NCBI GenBank assembly: GCA_002310075.1
Contig: DBXU01000033.1
Location: 540-20,217, forward strand
Origin: Bacteroidales bacterium UBA1204
GTDB taxonomy: Bacteria > Bacteroidota > Bacteroidia > Bacteroidales > F082
DNA: 19,678 bases
Direction: 5' to 3'
Part shown: positions 8,016 to 15,945 of the stretch, one piece after another
Numbering within the stretch: position 1 is the first letter of the stretch
Layout: each line of letters starts with the position of its first letter
Made by a program: the position numbers and the translations under genes
Notes under the pieces: generated by a model
Databases searched by the model: none
Seen by the model: the letters and a program-made list of their open reading frames with translations, nothing else
What the model was told of the DNA's origin: nothing

Positions 8016-9960
8016 AATACTCCGCCATTACTTCCTCGCGTTCCATCTGCTTCTCGCCCCAATCATCCATCAGGGCTTGCAGCTGTTCCTTTTTCTGTCC
8101 ATAAGCCCAATACCAATCATTGTCTATCTTGACATCTGGATACTGCTCAGGATTAGCCATGATGGCATCTTGCTCGGCCAACTCTGCCTCCAATTTGCCG
8201 ATGGCATCCTCAAGACGCTGAATTTCCTTATCCACCTTGCGTAACTTGGCATCGACTTGCTTCTTATGCTCATAGTTGATTTTATTCTGCGACTGAGTTG
8301 CCACCTCCTGTGCCTTGGGTTGTTTGGCTGCAATTTCCAATTCTTTCAGGTGATTGAGATTCTTTTGCTCCAAAAAGTCGTAGATGTCACCAATGTATTC
8401 CTTGATGCTCGGCTTGCGGAATTCGTATACTTTGTTGGTCAACCCTTGCAAAAAGTCACGGTCATGCGAAACGATGATAAGGGTTCCATCGTATTGGATC
8501 AAAGCATTCTTCAAGATGTCTTTCGACAGCATGTCCAAATGGTTGGTCGGCTCGTCAAGGACCAATAAATTGGTCGGGAAAAGAAGCATCTTGGCCAACG
8601 ACAGACGCGCTTTCTCACCGCCCGAAAGCACCTTCACCTTCTTGTCGATATCGTCACCACGAAACAAGAATGCGCCAAGCAATGCCTTTACCTTCAAGCG
8701 CATGTCGCCAACAGCCACATCGTCCAAAGTTTCAAAGACCGTCTTGTTCATGTCGAGCATGTCCTGCTGGTTTTGGGCGTAATACCCTATCTTGACTTCA
8801 TGACCGAGTTTCACCTCGCCCTCATGATCGAGGACGCCGCAGATAATCTTTGACAAGGTGGATTTCCCTTCACCATTACGGCCCACAAAAGCAATCTTCT
8901 CACCTCTCGGAATCAGAAGGTCAATATCCTTAAGAATCACCTGATCGCCATAGGCTTTGCTCACGTGGTTCAGTTCCAAAGTCACCTTGCCAGAATGCGG
9001 CGCGGGTGGGAACTTGAAATGAATAGCCGTGCTATCAATATCATCCACCACAATCTCATCCATCCTCTCAAGCATCTTTACGCGACTCTGCACCTGTTTG
9101 GCCTTAGTTGCCTTGTATCGGAAACGCTCAATAAAAGCCTCTATGTTCTTGATTTCACGCTGCTGGTTCTCGTATGCTGAGCGCTGCATGTCAACACGTT
9201 CCTCTCGCAAGCCGACATAGTCGGAATAAGGCACCTTATAGTCGTAGATCTTTCCGTTGCTAATCTCCACGGTTCGGATGGTGATGTTATCCAAGAAAGC
9301 GCGGTCATGCGAGACCATCAAGATGGCTCCGTAATAGGCCTTCAGAAAGCTTTCGAGCCATTGAATGGATTCGATATCAAGATGGTTGGTAGGTTCGTCC
9401 AAAAGGAGCAAATTGGGCTTTTTCAACAGGATTTTAGCCAACTCCACACGCATCTGCCAGCCATTGCTGAACTCTCGCATGGGGCGTTGCATGTCGTCGT
9501 GTCCGAAACCCAAGCCAACCAAAATCCTTTCCGCTTCGCCTTCGATGGAGTTGCCGCCGAGCATAGTCAAACGGTCATTCAGATTGTTCAGTTTGACAAT
9601 GAGTTTCTCGTATTGAGGGCTCTCATAATCGGTTCGTTCGGCCAGTTCTTGCTGCAAACGCTCCGAGTCACGTTCCAACTGATGATATTCGTCAAAAGCG
9701 GTCAAAGCTTCGTCCAAAACGGTTTTCGTGCTGTTTACATTTTTTTCTTGGGGAAGATAACCAATGGTAACGCCTTGAGGAATAACAACATCTCCTTTCG
9801 AAGGTTGTTCCAATCCACAAATAAGCTTCAACAGTGTTGTCTTGCCTGCGCCGTTTTTGCCCACCAAACCGATACGGTCCTTCTCGCGAATCAAAAAGGA
9901 GATGTCGGTGAAGAGGTCATCACCCGTGAAATGCATGCTCAGATTCTGGATCGAAATCAT
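8014..9960 (-). CDS. ABC-F family ATPase with Uup/YheS-like C-terminal coiled coil
   Basis: ABC-F proteins are soluble twin-ATPase proteins that act on the ribosome. This one has 648 residues. Domain 1 has Walker A G-K-N-G-A-G-K-T-T (34-42), signature F-S-N-G-W-Q-M-R (165-172) and Walker B L-L-L-L-D-E-P-T-N-H-L-D. A basic helical linker (about 245-315) is the usual P-site-tRNA-interacting element. Domain 2 has Walker A G-R-N-G-E-G-K-S-T (360-368), signature L-S-G-G-E-K-A-R (445-452) and a second L-D-E-P-T-N-H-L-D. Residues about 565-648 form a charged coiled coil typical of the Uup-type C-terminal domain. There are no membrane segments, so it is not a transporter. The domain layout resembles housekeeping translation factors more than antibiotic-resistance ABC-Fs, but specificity cannot be told from sequence. 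It has its own promoter. Confidence 0.93.
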   Translation of the reverse strand: MISIQNLSMHFTGDDLFTDISFLIREKDRIGLVGKNGAGKTTLLKLICGLEQPSKGDVVIPQGVTIGYLPQEKNVNSTKTVLDEALTAFDEYHQLERDSERLQQELAERTDYESPQYEKLIVKLNNLNDRLTMLGGNSIEGEAERILVGLGFGHDDMQRPMREFSNGWQMRVELAKILLKKPNLLLLDEPTNHLDIESIQWLESFLKAYYGAILMVSHDRAFLDNITIRTVEISNGKIYDYKVPYSDYVGLREERVDMQRSAYENQQREIKNIEAFIERFRYKATKAKQVQSRVKMLERMDEIVVDDIDSTAIHFKFPPAPHSGKVTLELNHVSKAYGDQVILKDIDLLIPRGEKIAFVGRNGEGKSTLSKIICGVLDHEGEVKLGHEVKIGYYAQNQQDMLDMNKTVFETLDDVAVGDMRLKVKALLGAFLFRGDDIDKKVKVLSGGEKARLSLAKMLLFPTNLLVLDEPTNHLDMLSKDILKNALIQYDGTLIIVSHDRDFLQGLTNKVYEFRKPSIKEYIGDIYDFLEQKNLNHLKELEIAAKQPKAQEVATQSQNKINYEHKKQVDAKLRKVDKEIQRLEDAIGKLEAELAEQDAIMANPEQYPDVKIDNDWYWAYGQKKEQLQALMDDWGEKQMEREEVMAEY

Positions 9961-9979
9961 GTCGGCCGATTTTAGGCAG

Positions 9980-10010
9980 CAAAGATACAGATTTTAAGCC
10001 TTTGCTCAAC
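9980..10010 (-). promoter_or_regulatory. ABC-F gene promoter
   Basis: The minus strand reads GTTG (10007-10010), 19 bases, TATCTTTG (9980-9987). The -7 box is a full match. The -33 part overlaps the stop codon of the upstream exoprotein gene. No hairpin terminator lies between the two genes. Confidence 0.65.
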
Positions 10011-12945
10011 GCGAAATGACAAAAGGCCTGGTCGCAACACCATTTCCGGTGATAATGCGCATCAGATAAAGGCCATCCCTAAAGTCAGACAAATCAAGAA
10101 GTGTCATATTTGACGAGACCTCTTTTTCATATAGCCTCTGTCCGTTGGCATCATAAACCAGTATATGGCACAGGTCCAAAGCCTCTATCGACAACACTCC
10201 TTGATTTGGATTGGGATAAAGCTTTACTTCGATTTCATTATCATCATTTACTGATGAAGGATCGGTAACCAGCACATAATTCTGCGAGGGGTCCAAAAGC
10301 GATGCCGCATAATCCGACTCGCACTCCTCTCCTTCTTCCGATAAATATAGTGCAGTCAATCGATAATAGAAATCATTATGGGAATCATCCACCAACCTGT
10401 CTTTGTATTGATAGAACAATTGTCCTTCAACAGCAGGAACAGAAACTATCTGCTGATACTCCAAATTGTCATAGGAACGGTACAGATGATAGCTCTCCAG
10501 AGTAAAATCTTCGTCACCAATAGAGAGCAGACGACCTGACCTATTAGCCACAAAAGCCCTTAACATCCATGTGTAATACATATTAAAATGATGCAGATCA
10601 AACCATTCTGTACCATTCAGAGAGGTCCAACGTCCATTGGGATTCCCCATATCGGCACAAGCAGCAGCAGGGCGGCTTAGTCCTTGTTGACCAATCACGA
10701 TCCACAAAGGCTCATTGGCAGGAATATCCAACGCTGGTGTAATTTCGTGTTCTTTCCATGTATACGTTCCATCCATAGCCACTTCCTGGAACCTAACCAA
10801 TGTACGAGGCGCCGTTTCGCCACCAATGTAAACCCACAACTGATAAGAACCTGCGCCAACATCATACAAAGAAACCTTTTTCAACGAAGTACCTTGATAA
10901 GCAATAAGATCTTCTGCCGAGAAACGGATACTCCAAAACATAGGCTCTCCGTTATTTCCCACTCTGTTTAGATACTCACCATCATCGTAATGCAACCATT
11001 CCTCGATAGGCTCAGGCCGCTCACCCCATGAAATCAATGCGCCATACCCATCTTCATCGACATACTTTTCCCCCTCTAATTTCACAGGAGGATCACAATA
11101 GGCGGGGAGGATCACAGAAACACATTGTTCGCATGACATGGAATAATAGTGACCATCATGGGCCCCATCGTAAACATAGCGTATGCAGTATTCCATAGTA
11201 CCATGGGTACCACTATCCACATCGAGATAGGATGTACCTTCAAAATAACCAAGGAACAATCCGTCACGGTACAAAACCACCCCCATAACGCTATCATTTT
11301 CAGGATAAGCCCATGAAAGCTCAACTGCTTCGCCTCCAAACGACCATTGCAATTCGGCAGATGGGAAATGGGAACAATTACGATACAACCAATCCCTAGA
11401 TGCCCACTCACATGTTTCAGTAAGAAAAACTGGACGAACCTGGACCAAATAATGGTTGCCGTCAATCAATCCATCCGTGTCAAACTGATAATGCATTTGT
11501 GAGGTTGTATCTACGAGAACACCGTCCAACCTCAATTCAAAATATTGCAAATCTCGCAGATCACGTGTCTCAAGCTGCCACATTGCCCAGCCTGTTGATG
11601 ACACATAAAGGCTGTCAATCCCCAGCACGCTCTCTGTCAGTTCGATCTCAAGGAAAGTTTGGTCAAATATAGAAATGGTGTCCAATTGATAATTCTCATA
11701 ACCTTCCAGATGAACCATGAGAGAATAATTACCTCGATATATTTCTTGTATTCTCGTCCATCCATTGCCATCCAACGAAGCCTGGTAGGCAAGTTCCGGC
11801 ACTTCAAGGGAGGTCAGCATCACCTGTGCCCCAACAGGAATTGAACCTGTATTTGTAGTAGCTTGCAGCTCAAAGGGTATGGTCATATCCTTGTCAAGTC
11901 TGGCTGACCAAACCGTATCTGAGCTGCCTCTGTTTCCCTCATAGTAACAACTCACGCCCCAGGCATACTGGCCCCAGTCCAAACTGCCCCAATTCATATC
12001 CATAAAAGCAGTGTCTATGATATGCGACACCAACAGCGTTGGCTCTTCTTCGAAACGACGACGGAACAATTCATAATACTGAAAAACGCGATTACCTTTT
12101 GCGATTGTGTCTATTTCACAGAAACAAATGTCATCGATATAGAAACAATCGTCTTCAGCATTGTTTAAAGCGTCTTTTTGGTATTTCCAAGTAAACAAAT
12201 GCTCTCCCACGGTAATCGGGAAACAATGTTCTTGCCATTCACCTTGTCCAGAACACTCTAGCTTTTTGACACCGTCAATATAGAAAAGCCCCATATCCCA
12301 AGGCGACTCCGAAGAGATCCTCCCAAAAAAACGCATCTGACCTGATACAGGAACATATATCGAAACTTCAATTTGGGAGCATCCTCCATCAACCCCTTCA
12401 CAAGACGACTTCATGCAATAAGATCCATTGTGCGCATGGGTTGAATCAATTACCCATGGATGTTCAGACAAAGTATTGCTCCAACTGAATTGAGTAAAGT
12501 CTCCTGTTTCAAACCCCTCTTCCAGTCGCGGTTCGTTCATAGACCACGACACTCTCACCATGTCCTCACCATATTGTCGAGCAGCCACATAGTTTACTGG
12601 CAAATACAATTCATGTAGAATAAAATCATAATCTTCAACAACGTCACCATCCTCGATGAAAAGGGAATCAGACGACATAGAAGTGGCATAACCTTCCGCG
12701 CTCGCAGCAACAAGGTAAGTCCCAGCATCAACAACGGCTTCGTAATAGCCTATCGAATCCGACAAGAAAACAAAAACCACCGTATCACCCTCAGTGTTGA
12801 CCCCAGAAAAACAGACGGAAGCCCCCTCGATGGGCGTGCTACCATCCAGCTCAAAGACACTTCCATCAACCCATGCTTCGGCTTTGCCCGACTTTGCAAT
12901 AAGCGAAGCAAACAAGACGAACAATATGTACCAAAGTCTTTTCAT
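10006..12945 (-). CDS. Multidomain T9SS-secreted surface protein with gingipain-adhesin-like modules
   Basis: I do not recognise a specific function; this 979-residue protein looks like a secreted adhesin or binding protein. In order: a signal peptide (about 1-24); a carboxypeptidase-regulatory-like beta-sandwich (27-112); a fibronectin-III-like strand pair enclosing a jelly-roll resembling the gingipain cleaved-adhesin/choice-of-anchor J type (142-278, beginning E-E-G-F-E-T-G-D-F). Then come a second regulatory-like sandwich (about 355-440), two further fibronectin-III-like modules (443-615), another jelly-roll-like region (about 640-800) and more fibronectin-like strands. The C-terminus (about 905-979) is a T9SS type A sorting domain with L-Y-P-N-P-N and G-L-Y-L-M-R near the end. 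No peptidase or glycosidase active-site motif is visible. Its ATG follows the upstream gene's stop by one base, so it is probably translated by coupling and is the last gene of the sigma-factor operon. Confidence 0.85.
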   Translation of the reverse strand: MKRLWYILFVLFASLIAKSGKAEAWVDGSVFELDGSTPIEGASVCFSGVNTEGDTVVFVFLSDSIGYYEAVVDAGTYLVAASAEGYATSMSSDSLFIEDGDVVEDYDFILHELYLPVNYVAARQYGEDMVRVSWSMNEPRLEEGFETGDFTQFSWSNTLSEHPWVIDSTHAHNGSYCMKSSCEGVDGGCSQIEVSIYVPVSGQMRFFGRISSESPWDMGLFYIDGVKKLECSGQGEWQEHCFPITVGEHLFTWKYQKDALNNAEDDCFYIDDICFCEIDTIAKGNRVFQYYELFRRRFEEEPTLLVSHIIDTAFMDMNWGSLDWGQYAWGVSCYYEGNRGSSDTVWSARLDKDMTIPFELQATTNTGSIPVGAQVMLTSLEVPELAYQASLDGNGWTRIQEIYRGNYSLMVHLEGYENYQLDTISIFDQTFLEIELTESVLGIDSLYVSSTGWAMWQLETRDLRDLQYFELRLDGVLVDTTSQMHYQFDTDGLIDGNHYLVQVRPVFLTETCEWASRDWLYRNCSHFPSAELQWSFGGEAVELSWAYPENDSVMGVVLYRDGLFLGYFEGTSYLDVDSGTHGTMEYCIRYVYDGAHDGHYYSMSCEQCVSVILPAYCDPPVKLEGEKYVDEDGYGALISWGERPEPIEEWLHYDDGEYLNRVGNNGEPMFWSIRFSAEDLIAYQGTSLKKVSLYDVGAGSYQLWVYIGGETAPRTLVRFQEVAMDGTYTWKEHEITPALDIPANEPLWIVIGQQGLSRPAAACADMGNPNGRWTSLNGTEWFDLHHFNMYYTWMLRAFVANRSGRLLSIGDEDFTLESYHLYRSYDNLEYQQIVSVPAVEGQLFYQYKDRLVDDSHNDFYYRLTALYLSEEGEECESDYAASLLDPSQNYVLVTDPSSVNDDNEIEVKLYPNPNQGVLSIEALDLCHILVYDANGQRLYEKEVSSNMTLLDLSDFRDGLYLMRIITGNGVATRPFVISR

Positions 12946-12946
12946 G

Positions 12947-15943
12947 TCAATACTTTACAAATTTCAGGTTCTTGCTTCCTGTCGAACCATTAATTGTGAT
13001 GAAATACATTCCACTTTGCAGGTGATTCACAGAAATCACACACTGACCCAACATGTCAGTATGTAGAAGGGTCGATGGCATCACCACCGCACCTGCAACA
13101 TCCACGACTGAAACAGCATAAGGCTTCAATGCTTTTAATCCATCTATCGTCAAGCAATCCTTGACAGGGTTGGGGTATAGTCTTGTCGAAGCAATCTGAG
13201 GTTGGTCTCCTTCATGGCGCATGACAACACGTTTTTGATTGTCTATATAAAGATGCAAATCATCAACAATGGGATGCTCAGGTGTTATCTCAATTTGTTC
13301 GCACAACCCATGGCCATAACGTGGCACATCGGCCATGACAACATATGTGCCAAAAGGTAAATTCCTAAACCGGAACTCGCCATGAGCATCGGTTAAAGCG
13401 AATCCCAACATCCTTTGTTTCGCCACATCCATTAGAAGCACGCTCACGTTTGACAAGCCTTCGGAACAAAACTCTTGCCCATCATCCTCACCAAACCAAG
13501 ATGCACAATAAAAATCTTTTGCCCTGAACTGAGTCTCAGGATAATCGAAAACGCCCGCTATCACCCCCTGTCCTTGATCGAAGCCCTGCCGCAAGGCAGG
13601 CAGTTCGATGTCAACGTCATAAACAAAACCGTCCACATCGATCAAATTCGACTCATTCCATTGGAAATCACCCAAGTAGTAAGCACCCCCTGCCGTTGGA
13701 TCCAAAGTATCAGCAAATGCGTATAGAATATAAGTGTCAGGAAGCAATGACGAGAATCTGAAATGTCCTTCTTCATCCGACACCGTCCTATAAAACCCGG
13801 AGAAAAACATGTTGTCGTCATCCAAACCGGCAGCGATCACATAGGAATTCGGCCTTTTACTTCCCTGCAACCACGTAGTCCCCTCTAATGAATACTCTTT
13901 CAATAAGTCGAATTGGATGGAATCGCAGGCATAACCGCAATATGACCAAGCCTCAAGATAAAGCCTAACAAAGCCCTGCTCTTTCTCATTAGGCCCAGGA
14001 TAGTACATGGCATGCAACGCATGATCGTCCTCAAAAACGCCATCGCCGACAGTTCGCCAACAAATCGAATCACTATGGTAGGTTTCTGCTTCATTGAGCA
14101 TAATCGGCCTATCAAAGCCGCTATAGTAATCCGTACCAGCATACACAGTCGCTTCTTGGAACAATTGCAATTGCAATTGATCAGTTCTCACAATTCCATT
14201 GCCAAGTACCTCGAGGGTCAGCGTCACAGAACCGTTATCATAATCACCCTCAGATGGGAAATAAATGGGACGTAGTGTCAACGAGTCGGAAAAATGACCT
14301 GAACCACTCGTTTTCCATACAAATCGGTTATAAGTGTATGGAATAGTAGATTTGTTAAGGGAATAGCCAGCCTGGGAAGCACACAATTCCCCGTCTTCAC
14401 CCGCATATGGATAAGCGACAGCAAAGGCATAAGCGCTCTGACCTTTAGAAGCATAGGTGTCTGGATTATAGCCATGGTCGCAGGCTATAACCGCTACGTT
14501 TTCAGCTTGTTGCGACGACAAGACATAAGAAGTACCGTAAATCGGATTCGTGTGATTCGCAAATCTATAGTAATCGAAATCACCGTAAAACAGCACGTAA
14601 TGGTCAACATCTTGTTCAGGATTCTCTTCCCAAGAAATACGATATGAGCCATTGACATATTGCTGCTTTACCATAAAAGGAGGCGAGATGGGAGCCGTAG
14701 TATCGCACACAGGCAAATAACCATCATATACAATTTCACCCAAAGAGGGGTTATCGTTCTTGTCGAAAATCACGCCATCAATAACCTCTTCCTGTTCCGT
14801 ATCCCAATAGTTCGCACGCATATCCACGTCCTCAGAACCCAAATTGGCAAACAAAAGGGCGTCTTTCTTATAATGAAGGAAATTATTGCCATTCATACGT
14901 GATTTATCCGACTGAAATGTCACAATCCGTTTCTCGGCCTCACTGATGGTATTGTTTACAAAACAAGCAGAACCTGACGACAATAGATTGGTTAAGACCA
15001 TTCCATTATCATAGAAAGAATTCCCTTCAAAGACCAAGTCACAGACGCGTAGCATTCTGACCGCCTCATCATTCTTCCAAAAGATGTTATTCCGTATCAC
15101 TAGTGAATCCATAGCTGCCTTGATACCATAAGAGGAATAGGTACCACTCCCATCGGGAAGCTTCGAAGAAATCACGTTGTTAAGAATAAAGTTTTTGGCG
15201 TCCTTATCCGACAAACCTCCCACCGACTCGAATGAAATTGCAGTGGCAGCACCTTGGAAGCAATTGTCAGTAATGGTGTTTTTATTGCATTTAAAACCAT
15301 ACCCCACATTGGACATTTCGATATTTATCTGTCCTTGGTCGAAAATGCAATGAGCTATCCGGTTAAATTCACAATCACCATTTCTTGCTTTTAATTCTAT
15401 TCCTGAAATACATTGATTGAAGAAGCAGCTATCTATAGTGCAACCACTACAATCAGAGAGTTCCACTCCTTTCCCAGCATAATAGTTGTTAAAAGTAACA
15501 TGGCTCATCTTCACGCCCAAGCAATTGGAAGCATTCACTGCCGTCAAAGCCCCCATGATCCTAACATAGGATAGGCTGATCGTATCGGATTCGGTTACAT
15601 TTTTCAGTTGCAGGCCAGCCCAGTCATGTGAAAACTCATAGCAAAGCAGATAGATGGAATCGTTTGGCCGTCCATTCATGCTAAGGCTACCACCATCCAC
15701 ACGAAGATAGGCGGATTGTCCAAAAAAAAGCTTAACGCCAGCCTCCACTTTCAACTGTCCGCCGTCCACTACATTCAACGATTCATTTACAAGATAAACC
15801 GAATCAGCGCCCATTTTCGGAAGAACAAGTGCTGAATCCACCACACCACCCAAAGGAACATAATGCTGAGCTTGGGCAGTGAAGCCAAAGGCCAAACATA
15901 CCAAACACAACAACGATTTCACTATGGACAAACGCACTTTCAT
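12947..15943 (-). CDS. T9SS-secreted right-handed beta-helix surface protein
   Basis: This 998-residue exoprotein has no function I can name. A signal peptide (about 1-25, ending A-Q-A-Q) is followed by a right-handed parallel beta-helix (about 45-410). Its turns are recognisable from regularly spaced Asn and repeated forms such as I-R-N-N-I-F and F-E-G-N-S-F. A fibronectin-III-like module follows (about 420-510). Next are two related modules (about 512-595 and 599-685), each with W-[KR]-T-x-G-x-G-x-F and an aromatic-rich strand, reminiscent of repeats in SprB-like gliding adhesins. Two carboxypeptidase-regulatory-like sandwiches come next (about 686-780 and 795-895), then a T9SS type A sorting domain (about 915-998, starting R-L-Y-P-N-P-V). 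The frame extends to 16039, but I start at 15943 because the signal peptide begins there and this ATG lies two bases after the STN gene stop. It may bind glycans or act as a lyase-like scaffold; no catalytic residues can be assigned. Confidence 0.85.
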   Translation of the reverse strand: MKVRLSIVKSLLCLVCLAFGFTAQAQHYVPLGGVVDSALVLPKMGADSVYLVNESLNVVDGGQLKVEAGVKLFFGQSAYLRVDGGSLSMNGRPNDSIYLLCYEFSHDWAGLQLKNVTESDTISLSYVRIMGALTAVNASNCLGVKMSHVTFNNYYAGKGVELSDCSGCTIDSCFFNQCISGIELKARNGDCEFNRIAHCIFDQGQINIEMSNVGYGFKCNKNTITDNCFQGAATAISFESVGGLSDKDAKNFILNNVISSKLPDGSGTYSSYGIKAAMDSLVIRNNIFWKNDEAVRMLRVCDLVFEGNSFYDNGMVLTNLLSSGSACFVNNTISEAEKRIVTFQSDKSRMNGNNFLHYKKDALLFANLGSEDVDMRANYWDTEQEEVIDGVIFDKNDNPSLGEIVYDGYLPVCDTTAPISPPFMVKQQYVNGSYRISWEENPEQDVDHYVLFYGDFDYYRFANHTNPIYGTSYVLSSQQAENVAVIACDHGYNPDTYASKGQSAYAFAVAYPYAGEDGELCASQAGYSLNKSTIPYTYNRFVWKTSGSGHFSDSLTLRPIYFPSEGDYDNGSVTLTLEVLGNGIVRTDQLQLQLFQEATVYAGTDYYSGFDRPIMLNEAETYHSDSICWRTVGDGVFEDDHALHAMYYPGPNEKEQGFVRLYLEAWSYCGYACDSIQFDLLKEYSLEGTTWLQGSKRPNSYVIAAGLDDDNMFFSGFYRTVSDEEGHFRFSSLLPDTYILYAFADTLDPTAGGAYYLGDFQWNESNLIDVDGFVYDVDIELPALRQGFDQGQGVIAGVFDYPETQFRAKDFYCASWFGEDDGQEFCSEGLSNVSVLLMDVAKQRMLGFALTDAHGEFRFRNLPFGTYVVMADVPRYGHGLCEQIEITPEHPIVDDLHLYIDNQKRVVMRHEGDQPQIASTRLYPNPVKDCLTIDGLKALKPYAVSVVDVAGAVVMPSTLLHTDMLGQCVISVNHLQSGMYFITINGSTGSKNLKFVKY

Positions 15944-15945
15944 TT

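Noticed and set aside
8014..9960. ABC-F gene as an antibiotic-resistance determinant
   Set aside because: The Uup-like C-terminal coiled coil and housekeeping surroundings fit a chromosomal translation factor; nothing in the sequence supports resistance.
9307..9975. 222-codon plus-strand open frame opposite the ABC-F gene
   Set aside because: It is the shadow of a well-supported ABC-F coding region, with both ATPase domains intact on the minus strand.
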